NCBI RefSeq assembly: GCF_009649845.1
Contig: NZ_WJIE01000002.1
Location: 930,001 to 994,000 of the forward strand
Origin: Polyangium spumosum
GTDB taxonomy: Bacteria; Myxococcota_A; Polyangia; Polyangiales; Polyangiaceae
Direction of reading: 5' to 3'
Length of the DNA: 64,000 nt
In this document: positions 48,017 to 57,169 of the stretch, piece by piece
Layout of the letters: each line of letters opens with the position of its first letter
How positions within the stretch are numbered: position 1 is the stretch's first letter
Program-made: the position numbers and the translations under genes
Notes under the pieces: generated by a model
Told to the model about the DNA's origin: nothing
The model's database searches: none
The model's input: the letters and a program-made list of their open reading frames with translations, nothing else

Positions 48017-49461
48017 ACAGCGTGTGCAAAAGCGTCCTTCTGGCCCTCGTGATGACGGCGCCCCTCGGGTGCGCCTACACGGAGCCCAAAGTGCCGGAGG
48101 TGGAGCTGCCCGCGTCGTTCGACACGAAGAGCGCGGGCTCGTCCGCCGCCGCCATGAAATGGCAGGACTACTTCGCCGACGAGAACCTCAACGCGCTGAT
48201 CGCGACCGCGCTCGAGAGCAACTACGACCTTCGTATTGCATTGCAGCGCATCGAGATTGCGCGCGCGGGCATCCGGCAGTCGACGGGCGCCATGTTGCCG
48301 CAGGTCTCCCTCGGCGTCAGCGCGGGGATCCGCAAGTTCGGCCTGTACACGATGGATGGCGCCGGAAACGCGGAGACGGACATCACCCCCGGTCGGCGTG
48401 TCCCCGTGCATTACGGCGACTTCTTCCTCGGCCTCCAGTCGAGCTGGGAGATCGACGTCTGGGGGAGGCTGCGGAGCATACGCGGCGCGGCGCGGGCCCA
48501 GTACCTCGCGACCCTCGAGGGCACGAACCTCGTCATCACGATCCTGGTGTCGGACGTCGCCATTGCATACTTCGAGCTGCTCGCGCTCGATCACCGGCAG
48601 GAGATCCTGGCGCAGACCGTGGCGCGCCAGGCGCGCTCGCTCGAGGTCATGCGCCTCCAGAAAGAGGCGGGCCGCGCGAACGAGCTCTCGATCCAGCAGC
48701 TCGAGGGCCAGCTCGCGAGCACCGAGGCGCTGGTGGCGGCGACGCGCCGGCAGCAAAAGGAGACGGAGAACCACATCAACCTGCTCCTCGGGCGCCTCCC
48801 CCGGCCGATCGTCCGCGCGAAGGACCTCCTGCTCCGCGACGCCGCGACCGGGCTCTCCCTGGGCATTCCCTCCGACCTGCTCCGGAACCGCCCCGACATT
48901 CGCGAGGCCGAGCTGCAGGTCCAGGCGAGCAAATTCGACGTCGAGGCCGCGCGCAAGGCGTTTTACCCGAGCCTCACGCTCTCCGCCGGGGTCGGCTTCC
49001 AGGCGATCGAGCCGAGGTATCTGTTCGTGACGCCCGAGTCGCTCATCTATTCGGCGCTGGGTGGGCTCACCGCGCCACTCTTGAACCGGAGCCGGCTCGA
49101 AGCGGAGCTCGACGTCTCGCGGGCGATACAGGTCCAGGCGATGTACAACTACCAGGGCGTCATCCTTCGGGCCTTCGTCGAGGTGCAAAACGCGCTTCTG
49201 GCGGTGGAGCGCACGGCGGAGGTCGTGGCGCAGAAGAAGCGGCAAAAGGCGGCCGTCTCCGGGACGGTGGACACGGCCGACGCCCTCTTCCGCGCTGGCA
49301 AGGCGACCTATCTCGACGTGCTCCTCGCGCAGCAAAACACGCTCTCGGCCGAGCTCGAGTTGATCGACGCGCTGCTCGAGCAGCGTATGGCCGGCATTTG
49401 GCTTTACCGGGCCCTCGGGGGTGGGTGGCAGCCGTTGATGAAGGTGAAAACCGAACCGTGA
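48013..49461 (+). CDS. Outer-membrane efflux lipoprotein (NodT/OprM family)
   Basis: A 482-aa channel protein of the TolC/OprM family; lipobox APLGC near residue 20. The two-fold repeated helical coil regions are visible (ALQRIEIARAGIRQSTGAML; RPDIREAELQVQASKFDVEAARKAFYPSL), with WEIDVWGRLRS and AGKATYLDVLLAQQ as family phrases. It completes the tripartite pump. No terminator is evident in the 107 bases after it, before the convergent membrane gene. Confidence 0.93.
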   Translation: MNSVCKSVLLALVMTAPLGCAYTEPKVPEVELPASFDTKSAGSSAAAMKWQDYFADENLNALIATALESNYDLRIALQRIEIARAGIRQSTGAMLPQVSLGVSAGIRKFGLYTMDGAGNAETDITPGRRVPVHYGDFFLGLQSSWEIDVWGRLRSIRGAARAQYLATLEGTNLVITILVSDVAIAYFELLALDHRQEILAQTVARQARSLEVMRLQKEAGRANELSIQQLEGQLASTEALVAATRRQQKETENHINLLLGRLPRPIVRAKDLLLRDAATGLSLGIPSDLLRNRPDIREAELQVQASKFDVEAARKAFYPSLTLSAGVGFQAIEPRYLFVTPESLIYSALGGLTAPLLNRSRLEAELDVSRAIQVQAMYNYQGVILRAFVEVQNALLAVERTAEVVAQKKRQKAAVSGTVDTADALFRAGKATYLDVLLAQQNTLSAELELIDALLEQRMAGIWLYRALGGGWQPLMKVKTEP

Positions 49462-49568
49462 AGCGATACCAGGTCGGCGTCCCGCGTCGGCTTCCGCTCC
49501 CGCTCCCGCGCCCGCACCCACTCCCGCCTCCGCAGCGAAAACGGGAGCAGGCCACGTACCTCGCGCCC

Positions 49569-50180
49569 TCAGCCCTTCGCCCGCCCCCCGCGCAGAAGCC
49601 TCGCGACCCCCCAGGACACCCACCGCACCCCGAAACAAGCCGCGAAGATCGCGGCAATGAATGTCGCCGCCACCGCCAATCCCCCGAGATAGTGCAGACG
49701 CCAATCGAGGGGCGGTATGGCCTTGGGCGCGTGGTCGCAGGGGCCGTCGATGGTGCAGGTCGGATCGAACGCGACCGCGGCTCCGTGGAACGCGAGCCCG
49801 AACAGACCGAGCGCCGTGGCCGCCAAAAACACCACGGCGAGCAGGAGCCCCAGCCATGCCGTCCAGCGGAAGAACGCGCTTTCCTCTCGGCGCGGGATCA
49901 GCAGGGCCAGCGCGACGGCTCCGGTCGAGCCTTGCATGCCCAGGACCGCGAGTTCGGCCATCGCCTTGTTCGAGGCATGCGCGGCCAACCCGTGCGGCGA
50001 GCCCTTCACGCCATTCCAGAGCCCGGCCACGCGCAGCAAGTAGTCCTTCTGGATCGCCCAGGCCGCGAGCCCGAATGCCGCGCCGAGGACCAGGAGCCCG
50101 AGGAGGAGCACCACCGGTCGCATACGGTCGACCACCGCGCCGACCCGCGCGACCCCGCCCACCGGTTGCTCTTCAGCCAT
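49569..50180 (-). CDS. Uncharacterised four-helix membrane protein
   Basis: A 203-aa protein with hydrophobic helices near residues 21-40, 68-87, 95-120 and 155-178, and an extramembrane loop with FDPTCTIDGPCDHAPKAIPP (two Cys). Start at 50180 (MAEEQPVGG) preferred over an in-frame upstream ATG. No family recognised. Confidence 0.65.
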   Translation of the reverse strand: MAEEQPVGGVARVGAVVDRMRPVVLLLGLLVLGAAFGLAAWAIQKDYLLRVAGLWNGVKGSPHGLAAHASNKAMAELAVLGMQGSTGAVALALLIPRREESAFFRWTAWLGLLLAVVFLAATALGLFGLAFHGAAVAFDPTCTIDGPCDHAPKAIPPLDWRLHYLGGLAVAATFIAAIFAACFGVRWVSWGVARLLRGGRAKG

Positions 50181-50234
50181 GACTCTGCCTAGCAGCCACG
50201 AAACACCGTCACGAGTCAACGCACCCGCACCCGC

Positions 50235-51197
50235 TCATGCCCCGGCGCCTGGGGATAACGTGACCGCCAAAAGACGCTCTCCCGCGGCCCAAACGACCTC
50301 GTCGCCCCGGAGCACGAGCCTCGTCCACAGCCTTGAACGATTGTACCACCGTGCCAGCTTGCGCTGCCCTCCATCCGGGCCCAGGCGAATGAGCTCCCAG
50401 ACGTCCTCTCTGCCGATGACAACCAGGAGATCGTCGCCCACGGGGAGGGCGCACACGCTCTCGGCCCCGACCTCCACCGAGCGCCGCGCGCCCGTCACCG
50501 GGTCGAGCACGCTGATTCGTTGCCCGGAGATCCACGCAATCACTTTGCCGTCGGTGACCAACCCAGGAGCCTCGGCAGAGTCCCCTTCCTCCAGCACGGC
50601 GATGACCTCGGCGCGCCCCATGGCGGGATCCCAACGGTGGAGGTCCGGCCGGAAACTCTTCGCGCCTCTCCTTTCACGCTGACTCCAGAACAGCGCCCCA
50701 CTGCAGGCGATCAAATCCCCTACGCCGTGGTGCTCGTGAATGGGTTCCTCCCTTCCTTCCAGCCGTACCCGGACTGGATGCCCGTCCTTCCATCGAGGGG
50801 GCGACGGGCAGTCGAGCCATGCAGCGCGCGCGTCCAGCACCGCGGGCGACCTCGGTTCATCCTGCCCACGCGCCACGACCTCGGCATCTCCGCCCTCGAT
50901 GGGCACCCGCCACACCTCTTCATGACTCAACGCAACGATCACGGCATGCGCACCGTCCGCCGCGAGCTGGGCGAACCGCACGTCCAGGGCTTGCAACGTC
51001 ACCCCGTGCGTCTTCCCGGGGTCGAGGCGCCGTAGCCGTTCGCCGTCACAAGCTACGAGGTGCTCCCCGCAGGCGACGACCGAGCCGAACCCCGGATCGA
51101 ACGCCGACTCTCCGATCCGACGTGCCTTGTTCACGAGCTCCCATGTTTGCTCGTCCAACGTGCGCCTCCTGGCCGTGGCCACTGTCGCCACCGACAT
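50235..51197 (-). CDS. Uncharacterised beta-propeller-like protein
   Basis: A 320-aa soluble protein without signal or membrane segments. Successive four-strand-like phrases (GSVVACGEHLVACDGERLRRLDP, AHAVIVALSHEEVWRVPIEGGD, LVTDGKVIAWISGQRISVLDP, LVLRGDEVVWAAGERLLAV, each quoted in part) suggest a beta-propeller of about six blades. The start at 51197 has gggaag upstream; upstream frame is low-complexity. Function unknown. It is divergent from the next gene across 206 bases in which I see no specific signal. Confidence 0.6.
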   Translation of the reverse strand: MSVATVATARRRTLDEQTWELVNKARRIGESAFDPGFGSVVACGEHLVACDGERLRRLDPGKTHGVTLQALDVRFAQLAADGAHAVIVALSHEEVWRVPIEGGDAEVVARGQDEPRSPAVLDARAAWLDCPSPPRWKDGHPVRVRLEGREEPIHEHHGVGDLIACSGALFWSQRERRGAKSFRPDLHRWDPAMGRAEVIAVLEEGDSAEAPGLVTDGKVIAWISGQRISVLDPVTGARRSVEVGAESVCALPVGDDLLVVIGREDVWELIRLGPDGGQRKLARWYNRSRLWTRLVLRGDEVVWAAGERLLAVTLSPGAGA

Positions 51198-51403
51198 TCT
51201 TCCCCGTTCCCGTTGTGAGCACAATCCGCGCGCCGCTGTCGTGCCGGTGACGGGCGTCGTGCCGGCTCCGAAAACGGTACACAAACAGTTCGCGCTTGCC
51301 GTCTCCGCCCCGAGCGCCCCCACCTTCCGCCCCGCCCACCCCCACAACCCCCTTTACAACCCGCCCCCGCCTCCCGTACCGTCCCCGCCCAAGGAGAAAT
51401 CCC

Positions 51404-52171
51404 ATGCCGGCGCACAGCTTCGCCCATGTCCCCGAGGAAGGTTTCCTCGCCTTCGCCCCGCTCCTCTCCGAGGGCCCCTGGGCGACCATCGATACGACGT
51501 CCTACGACGGTGCCGGGCAATCGGCGGCCAAATCCCTCTGCGACGCGCCCGCGCTGGTCATCTCGAAGCTGCGTATTGCCCGGGCCCTCGCCGAGCTCGG
51601 CGCCGCGCGTGGGGGCGCGGATGTCGCCAAGGAGGCCGATACCTCCTGGGATGGCACGCAAAAGCGGCTCGGCGCCCTCCTCCTCGCCGCGTCACATGAT
51701 CCCAATGCCGAGAAACGCGCCGCCGCCGCGCGATTGCAGAAGGCTTTCTTGCGCGGAACGGGCACCGGTCAGACGAAGCTCCGGTATCAGCAGGAGGTCG
51801 ATTTCGGTCGCACGCAGCTCGAGCTCACCAAGGAGCCGCAGCACACCGCCGATATCACCCTCCTCGACCTCGAAGGCGTCTTCGGCGAAATTCAGCAATC
51901 GACCGACGCGCTCGCCGACGCCATCGGGCACGGCGAGGGCACGGGGCGCAGGCCGAGCGAGCGGCGGCGCGCCGCGGTCGCCGCATGCGCGTCGACCTTC
52001 ACCACCGTGGCAGACGCGCTCGCGTGGACGCAAAAATACGGCACCGCCGACGATCTCCCGCGGACCCAAGCCCTGCTCGAATCCTTGTTCGCGCTCGCGA
52101 AGCGATACCCCGCGCCGTCGTCCGGCACGACCACGCAGCCCCCCACCGTCGAACCTCCCAAGGAAGGCTGA
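51404..52171 (+). CDS. Uncharacterised helical protein
   Basis: A 255-aa soluble helical protein with a strong ribosome-binding site (aaggagaaatccc before ATG). The N-terminal phrase MPAHSFAHVPEEGFLAFAPL and the Ala/Leu-rich helices at about 60-225 are unlike any family I recall; many myxobacterial genomes carry paralogs of this sort. The tail is Pro/Thr-rich. The 251 bases after it (52172-52422) hold only an inverted repeat. Confidence 0.55.
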   Translation: MPAHSFAHVPEEGFLAFAPLLSEGPWATIDTTSYDGAGQSAAKSLCDAPALVISKLRIARALAELGAARGGADVAKEADTSWDGTQKRLGALLLAASHDPNAEKRAAAARLQKAFLRGTGTGQTKLRYQQEVDFGRTQLELTKEPQHTADITLLDLEGVFGEIQQSTDALADAIGHGEGTGRRPSERRRAAVAACASTFTTVADALAWTQKYGTADDLPRTQALLESLFALAKRYPAPSSGTTTQPPTVEPPKEG

Positions 52172-52302
52172 GCCGAGCGTCGCGCGCCCCCACACGCGAG
52201 CGCGCTCCGCTCGAAGGCCCCGCAAGGCAGAGCCGACCCCTTGTTCCCCTCCACAACGCTGGGCCCGCCCCTCGCGAGCGCCCGCGCCGCTGACGTGCCC
52301 GT

Positions 52303-52337
52303 CGCGACGCGTGACGAGGCACAGGGCACGCGTCGCG
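52303..52337. repeat. 11-bp inverted repeat in intergenic region
   Basis: cgcgacgcgtg (52303-52313) is the perfect complement of cacgcgtcgcg (52327-52337) with a 13-base spacer. No T-run follows, so it is a possible operator or other palindrome and not a clear terminator. Confidence 0.5.
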
Positions 52338-52422
52338 GCGCGCCTCCAGCGCTACACGTCACGTCGCGCCCAGAACAACGCCACCACGTGACGCGGAGTG
52401 CCTCGAACAACGCCCCGCCCCG

Positions 52423-53331
52423 TCACGGCCCGACCAGGAGCACCCCCAGATAAACCGCATTGCCCAGCAGCACGAGCGTCGGCAACACCAGGTGCAGCAC
52501 CGCCGGGCGCGTCGGGCGCAAGGTCTGGGTCGCGGGGTCGATCACGACGCCCTTCACCGCGTCGATCAAGAGCGCGTCGCCGGGGCGGCTCGGGTCGTAA
52601 AGCACGGGCTCCTCGTGCTCGTCGGTCACGGCGCGTGTCTCGTGGGTCTTGTACGTGAAGGGGTGCTTCTGCGCCCAGCTCGCCCAGCCCTGACGGTAGC
52701 TGCCGAGCGGCATCTCGGGCTCGATCGTCAGCTCGTATTCGAGCTTGTATTCGCGCTGCTTGTTCACCGTGGCGTTGGTCGGCGTCTTGCGCACGAGCCG
52801 CGCGTATCCCACGGCCCCCACGCGCAAGAGGCGCGTATTGCGGGCGCCCGAGAGCAGGCCGAAGAGGGCCGCCAGGAGCCCGCCCAGGGGGAATATCGTG
52901 GTGATCGCGGCCGCGGCGCTGAAGGGCCGGGCCCGCAGGCCCTGCACGCGCGCGCTCTCCGGGCGCTCCGTGACGTATTCGACGGGGACCGAGGAGCCAG
53001 GCCCAATCGTCGGGCCCGTCGTGTACGACGCGCCGTCGAACGTCGCGCCGTCGACCTCGTACATGAAACGCACGCGATGGATGCGGCGCTTGTTCTCGCT
53101 CGAGTACGTGGCCTCGACGGCCGTCACGTGGCCCGTCGTGACCGTGGTCGGCCCCAGGAACTCGAACGCCGTCACGGCCTCCGAGCTCCACGCGAACGCC
53201 CAGAAGAAGATCAGCCCGATGCCCAGGAAGAGCAAACCGAGCTGCGTGCTGACGCCGAAGAGCTGCGTGATCGTGACGCCGAGCGGGACAGAGCGCGGGG
53301 GCGGCGGGAGCGGGATGTGTCGGCGGGACAT
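52423..53331 (-). CDS. DUF3592-like membrane protein
   Basis: A 302-aa protein with a Pro-rich N-terminus, hydrophobic helices near residues 28-50, 145-165 and 275-298, and a beta-rich soluble part (TTGHVTAVEATYSSENKRRIHRVRFMYEV and VPVEYVTERPESARV) that has the shape of DUF3592 domains. Function unknown. The POT transporter gene lies upstream (53388-54941) in the same direction, separated by a palindrome. Confidence 0.65.
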   Translation of the reverse strand: MSRRHIPLPPPPRSVPLGVTITQLFGVSTQLGLLFLGIGLIFFWAFAWSSEAVTAFEFLGPTTVTTGHVTAVEATYSSENKRRIHRVRFMYEVDGATFDGASYTTGPTIGPGSSVPVEYVTERPESARVQGLRARPFSAAAAITTIFPLGGLLAALFGLLSGARNTRLLRVGAVGYARLVRKTPTNATVNKQREYKLEYELTIEPEMPLGSYRQGWASWAQKHPFTYKTHETRAVTDEHEEPVLYDPSRPGDALLIDAVKGVVIDPATQTLRPTRPAVLHLVLPTLVLLGNAVYLGVLLVGP

Positions 53332-53346
53332 GGCCTCACCCCCCTA

Positions 53347-53373
53347 CCCCCTCTCCACTTCGTGGAGAGGGGG
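53347..53373 (-). terminator. Stem-loop between POT transporter and DUF3592-like genes
   Basis: ccccctctccac (53347-53358) pairs with gtggagaggggg (53362-53373) over a 3-base loop ttc. It follows the transporter stop on the minus strand. The T-run is absent, so it could also be a dispersed palindromic repeat (REP-like) common in high-GC genomes. Confidence 0.55.
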
Positions 53374-53387
53374 AGAAAGAGCCTCGT

Positions 53388-54941
53388 TCAGTGGTTGCCC
53401 ATCGCCTTGCGCAGCGGCTTGTTGAACGCCGCGATCGCCAGGCCCGCGGCGACGCCGAGGCCCATGAGCAGGAGGAAGAAGCTCGTCGGCGACCACTTCG
53501 TGTAGAGGATGCCGATGTAGCCGCTCAGGATGTTGCCGAAGAAGCTCGAGAGGAACCACATGCCCATCATCATGGACACGAAGCGCACCGGCGAGACCTT
53601 CGTCACGAGCGAGAGGCCAATCGGCGAGAGGTAGAGCTCGCCGATCGTCAGCAGCATCGTGCAGACGAGCGGCCAGAAGAGGCTGCCCTTGCCCACGCCG
53701 ATCACGTTCGCGCCCGCCACCATCACGATGAACGAGAGGCCGAGGATGATGCAGCCAACGGCCATCTTCGTGACCGAGGACATCTCCGTCCCACGCTCCG
53801 CCTGCTTCGCCCAGATGCGGTCGAGGAAGGGCGCGAAGAGGAAGATGAAGAACGGGTTGAACGACTGGAACCAGGTCGAGGGGACCTGGAAGCCGAAGAT
53901 CACCGGCCAGACCGTCTTCTCGTCGGCCCACGTCTGCATCGTGTTGCCCTGCTGCTCGTAGACCGCCCAGAAGACGATGTTCAGCGCGCAGAGCAAGACG
54001 AGGGCGCCGATCCGTTGCCCCTCGTTGTCTTCCTTCACCACGGCCTGGGCCTCGCCCTTCTCCTCACGCTTCTTCAGCGTGTCCGGCGCGAGCGTGCTCG
54101 TACCAAAGAAGAACTGGATGAGCAGGCCGAGGCACATGCCGATGCCCGCCGCGAGGTAGCCGTACCGCCAGCCGTTGTTCTGGGCGAGCGTGCCGCAGAC
54201 GAGGTTCGTCAGGAACGCGCCCAGGTTGATGCCCATGTAGAAGATCGTGAACGCGCCGTCGCGGCGCTTGTCGCCCGGGGGATAGAGGTTGCCGACCTGG
54301 GTCGAGATGTTCGGCTTGAAGAAGCCGTTGCCGATGATGAGCAGCAGCAGGCCGACGAAGAAGAGGTTCTCGTTGGCGAAGAGCGTGAACTGCCCGAGCG
54401 CCATGAGCGTGCCGCCGAGGTAGACCGAGCGCTTCTGCCCGAGGTAACGGTCCGCCATGAAGCCGCCGAAGAGCGGCGTCAGGTACACGAGGCCCGTGTA
54501 CCAGCCGTAGATCGTCGAGGCGACGGGCTGCATCGCGCACGTCTGCTCGGCGACGGAGCGCGCCACGTCCGCCGCCATCGGCGCGATGTTTTTCGTCGGA
54601 TCCCCCTGGACGAGGGCCGTGACCTTGTCGTTCACGCACTGGCCGAGCGTCGCGGGATCGACCTGCGGCAAGAGGCCACGGATGAAGCTCCAGCCAAGCA
54701 CGTCTCCCGGGTTGCCCGTCGCGTCGTACGCCTGGCCCTGGTAACGCTGCCGGATGGTGACGAACAGGAAGTTCACCATGTACAGCTTCAAGAGGCCGCG
54801 CATGCCGTAGTAGGAGAACCGCTCCCACATCTCCGTGGTGAAGAGCACGAAGAGGCCGGCCGGATGGCCGAGGATCTCCTTTTTCGACTTGGGCCCCTGA
54901 AACCCCGGCTCCGCGGGCTTCTCTACGACGTTGGTCGACAT
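53388..54941 (-). CDS. POT/PTR2 family peptide transporter
   Basis: A 517-aa transporter with about 12-14 membrane helices. The family signature TEMWERFSYYGMRGLL is at about residues 35-50 (ExxERFxYYG, proton/peptide coupling). It would import di- and tripeptides with protons, useful for a predator or protein degrader. Start at 54941 gives the expected N-terminal length. Upstream lies SpeD in the same direction with a 46-base gap. Confidence 0.92.
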   Translation of the reverse strand: MSTNVVEKPAEPGFQGPKSKKEILGHPAGLFVLFTTEMWERFSYYGMRGLLKLYMVNFLFVTIRQRYQGQAYDATGNPGDVLGWSFIRGLLPQVDPATLGQCVNDKVTALVQGDPTKNIAPMAADVARSVAEQTCAMQPVASTIYGWYTGLVYLTPLFGGFMADRYLGQKRSVYLGGTLMALGQFTLFANENLFFVGLLLLIIGNGFFKPNISTQVGNLYPPGDKRRDGAFTIFYMGINLGAFLTNLVCGTLAQNNGWRYGYLAAGIGMCLGLLIQFFFGTSTLAPDTLKKREEKGEAQAVVKEDNEGQRIGALVLLCALNIVFWAVYEQQGNTMQTWADEKTVWPVIFGFQVPSTWFQSFNPFFIFLFAPFLDRIWAKQAERGTEMSSVTKMAVGCIILGLSFIVMVAGANVIGVGKGSLFWPLVCTMLLTIGELYLSPIGLSLVTKVSPVRFVSMMMGMWFLSSFFGNILSGYIGILYTKWSPTSFFLLLMGLGVAAGLAIAAFNKPLRKAMGNH

Positions 54942-54987
54942 CGGGGCGCGGTTTTACGCGGCCTGAAAGGCGACCGCAAGAGCCGCG

Positions 54988-55350
54988 TCACCGCGCGATG
55001 CTGCGATTCACGCCCGCGTCGAGCAGCCGTTCGTCGAGCAAGACCACGCGGCCAGGGACGTGCCTCCGGATCGCGTCGAAGGCGCGATGCACGCTCTCCT
55101 GCGTGCTGCACGAGGCGACGTCGAGGAAGAGGCGGCCCTCCTCGGGCCAGGTGTGCAGCGCGATGTGGCTCTCGCCGACGACGGCACACGCGGTGACGCC
55201 CTGCGGCGAGAAGGGCACGACGAGCGTGCCGAGGCCCGTGAAGGGGCCCGCGGCGACAGCAGCGTCGAGCGCGGCGCGTAACGCGTCCGGGCTGTCGAGG
55301 ATGTCGCGGGGGCAGTCCTCCAGGATCACGAGCAGCACGAAGAGCTTCAT
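54988..55350 (-). CDS. speD: S-adenosylmethionine decarboxylase proenzyme
   Basis: A 120-aa bacterial class-1b AdoMet decarboxylase supplying aminopropyl groups for spermidine synthesis. The self-processing site is intact in GESHIALHTWPEEGRL (Glu-Ser cleavage near residues 60-61, forming the pyruvoyl group), followed by FLDVASCSTQESV with the catalytic Cys. Start at 55350 (MKLFVLLVILEDC) is chosen; longer readings are low complexity. No spermidine synthase gene is adjacent. Confidence 0.88.
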   Translation of the reverse strand: MKLFVLLVILEDCPRDILDSPDALRAALDAAVAAGPFTGLGTLVVPFSPQGVTACAVVGESHIALHTWPEEGRLFLDVASCSTQESVHRAFDAIRRHVPGRVVLLDERLLDAGVNRSIAR

Positions 55351-55404
55351 CAGCAGCCGGGCACATAACCCCACGCGAGGCGCCTGGCCAGCCACGAATG
55401 AAAA

Positions 55405-55434
55405 CGAGGGGGCAGGCGCCCGGCCCGCCCCCTC
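55405..55434 (-). terminator. Rho-independent terminator after outer-membrane protein gene
   Basis: gagggggc (55406-55413) pairs with gccccctc (55427-55434). Read on the minus strand, the stem is followed directly by cgttttc, a short T-run. It ends transcription of the gene at 55460-56167. Confidence 0.65.
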
Positions 55435-55459
55435 ACACGCGTGGTCACGCGTGCTGGCT

Positions 55460-56167
55460 TTACCGCTTGGCGATGATCGCCACCGGGCGGGCGCGCTCGC
55501 CGCCCACGTCGAAGCGCCCCGCGACGCCCGCGAAGACGAAGGCGTTGAGGCGCGGCGCGTCGACGGTCTGCGTCGAGACGCGGCCCTCGGGGTTGCGCCA
55601 GAGGAACATGCTGAGGTCGCCGCCGATCGTCGGCGCGAGCGCGACACTCTCGCTCACGCGGATGTCGATGCCGACCTTGGCCTTGGCGAGCTGGAAGCCG
55701 TGGATGAACATGTCGTTCGCCTGGCCGGAGGGCATGTCCCACATCATGCGGTAACCGGCGCCGACCGAGACCCACGGGTCGAGGCGCCCGTAAGGGTTCG
55801 TGTGGAAGACGCCGTCGATGCCGGCCGTCGCGCCGCGGATCTCGGCGCCGCCGGTGAGGTTTTGCATGTTGTAACTGCCGCTGATGCCGACCGAGGAGTA
55901 CGGATTGGCGCGGTAGTGGAGGCCGAGGCCCGCCCCGAGGCCGGCGGGGCCGAGGCGCGTCGGGTCGGTGCCCTCGGTCGCGGGCACGGCCGGGCCGAAG
56001 CCCTGGTTGTAACCCGTGTCGACCTGGATCTCGAAGGCCTTCTGCGGTGCGCCGATCCCCTCCGGCTCCATCTCGGCCTCGCGAACCACCGTTTGCGCCG
56101 AGGCCGTGCCGGCGCTCGCCGCGGCGAGCGCAAACGTCGCGACCGCGATTCCCATCGTTCGTGTCAT
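55460..56167 (-). CDS. Outer-membrane beta-barrel protein
   Basis: A 235-aa protein. Signal peptide MTRTMGIAVATFALAAASAG followed by TASAQ. The mature part has alternating hydrophobic strands (GLGAGLGLHYRANPYSSVGI, WVSVGAGYRMMWDM, KVGIDIRVSESVAL, NAFVFAGVAGRFDV), consistent with a small beta-barrel of about eight strands, and no peptidoglycan-binding domain. Start 56167 has agggggaa upstream. Divergent from the SDR gene across 209 bases with no clear promoter. Confidence 0.72.
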   Translation of the reverse strand: MTRTMGIAVATFALAAASAGTASAQTVVREAEMEPEGIGAPQKAFEIQVDTGYNQGFGPAVPATEGTDPTRLGPAGLGAGLGLHYRANPYSSVGISGSYNMQNLTGGAEIRGATAGIDGVFHTNPYGRLDPWVSVGAGYRMMWDMPSGQANDMFIHGFQLAKAKVGIDIRVSESVALAPTIGGDLSMFLWRNPEGRVSTQTVDAPRLNAFVFAGVAGRFDVGGERARPVAIIAKR

Positions 56168-56376
56168 GGATTCATTCCCCCTGGCTTTGGGCGCTGGAAT
56201 CGAGCGCCGCCCGCGCGAGGGGTGGAGCAGCACACGTGCCAGGCGTTTGCGGGCAGCATGTTCCCGGCGAAACGAGCGAGGCCCGCCGCGCGTCACGGGC
56301 GAGCAGGCGCCGAGTGCACACGCGTCGAGGCCGCCCGGCAAAACGTCGCTTGGCAAGCCGCCGGCATTTCGCGAGG

Positions 56377-57159
56377 ATGCCGCGCAACGAGATGACGAGC
56401 TGGATCAATGTCGAGGGCAAGGTCGCCATCGTGACCGGAGGCAGCCGAGGGATCGGCGAGTCGATCGCAAAAGCGCTCGGGCAGAGCGGGGCGAAGGTGG
56501 TGATCGCGTCGAGGAAGAAGGAGGGGCTCGACGCGGCCGCCTTGCGGCTGCGCAAGGAGGGCGTGACCGCGGAGGGGTTCCCCTGCCACACGGGCAAGCC
56601 GGACGACGTGGCGAGGCTGTTCCAGCAGACGATCGCGGCGTTCGGGAAGGTGGACGTGCTCGTCAACAACGCGGCGACGAACCCACATTTCGGGCCACTC
56701 GTGACGGCGGACGACGCGGCGTTCGACAAGACGATCGAGGTCAACCTGAAGGGGTATTTCTACACGTCGCGTGAGCTCGTCCGGCACCTCGTGGACCGGG
56801 GCGCGCCGGGCGCGATCGTGAACGTGACGAGCGTCGCGGGGATCACGGGGGCGCCGCTGCAAGGCGTCTACGGGATGACGAAGGCGGCGGTCGTGTCGAT
56901 GACGCAGACGATGGCGGTCGAGCTCGGCGGGAGCGGGATCCGCGTGAACGCGATCGCGCCGGGGCTCGTGGACACGCGGTTCGCGTCGGCGATCGTGCAG
57001 AACAAGGACCTCGTGGACCGGGTCGTGGGGCGGACGCCGCTCGGCCGCTACGGGCAGCCGGACGAGATCGCCGGCGCGGCGCTGTACCTGGCCTCCGACG
57101 CGGCGTCGTTCCTGACGGGGCAGACGATCGTGGTGGATGGCGGCATGACCATCGCGTGA
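56377..57159 (+). CDS. Short-chain dehydrogenase/reductase
   Basis: A 260-aa classical SDR. Cofactor motif TGGSRGIGESIA near residue 21, NNAA near 103, catalytic Ser in NVTSVAG near 151 and YGMTKAA (Tyr/Lys) near 164-168, then PGLVDTRF and a C-terminal DGGMTIA. It oxidises or reduces an alcohol/ketone with NAD(P). The thioesterase gene starts 10 bases downstream, which suggests acyl-CoA metabolism. ATG 56392 is an alternative start. Confidence 0.9.
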   Translation: MPRNEMTSWINVEGKVAIVTGGSRGIGESIAKALGQSGAKVVIASRKKEGLDAAALRLRKEGVTAEGFPCHTGKPDDVARLFQQTIAAFGKVDVLVNNAATNPHFGPLVTADDAAFDKTIEVNLKGYFYTSRELVRHLVDRGAPGAIVNVTSVAGITGAPLQGVYGMTKAAVVSMTQTMAVELGGSGIRVNAIAPGLVDTRFASAIVQNKDLVDRVVGRTPLGRYGQPDEIAGAALYLASDAASFLTGQTIVVDGGMTIA

Positions 57160-57169
57160 GGAGGAGACG

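Noticed and set aside
53341..53373. Confident rho-independent terminator
   Set aside because: Perfect stem but no T-run on the minus strand; kept as low confidence.
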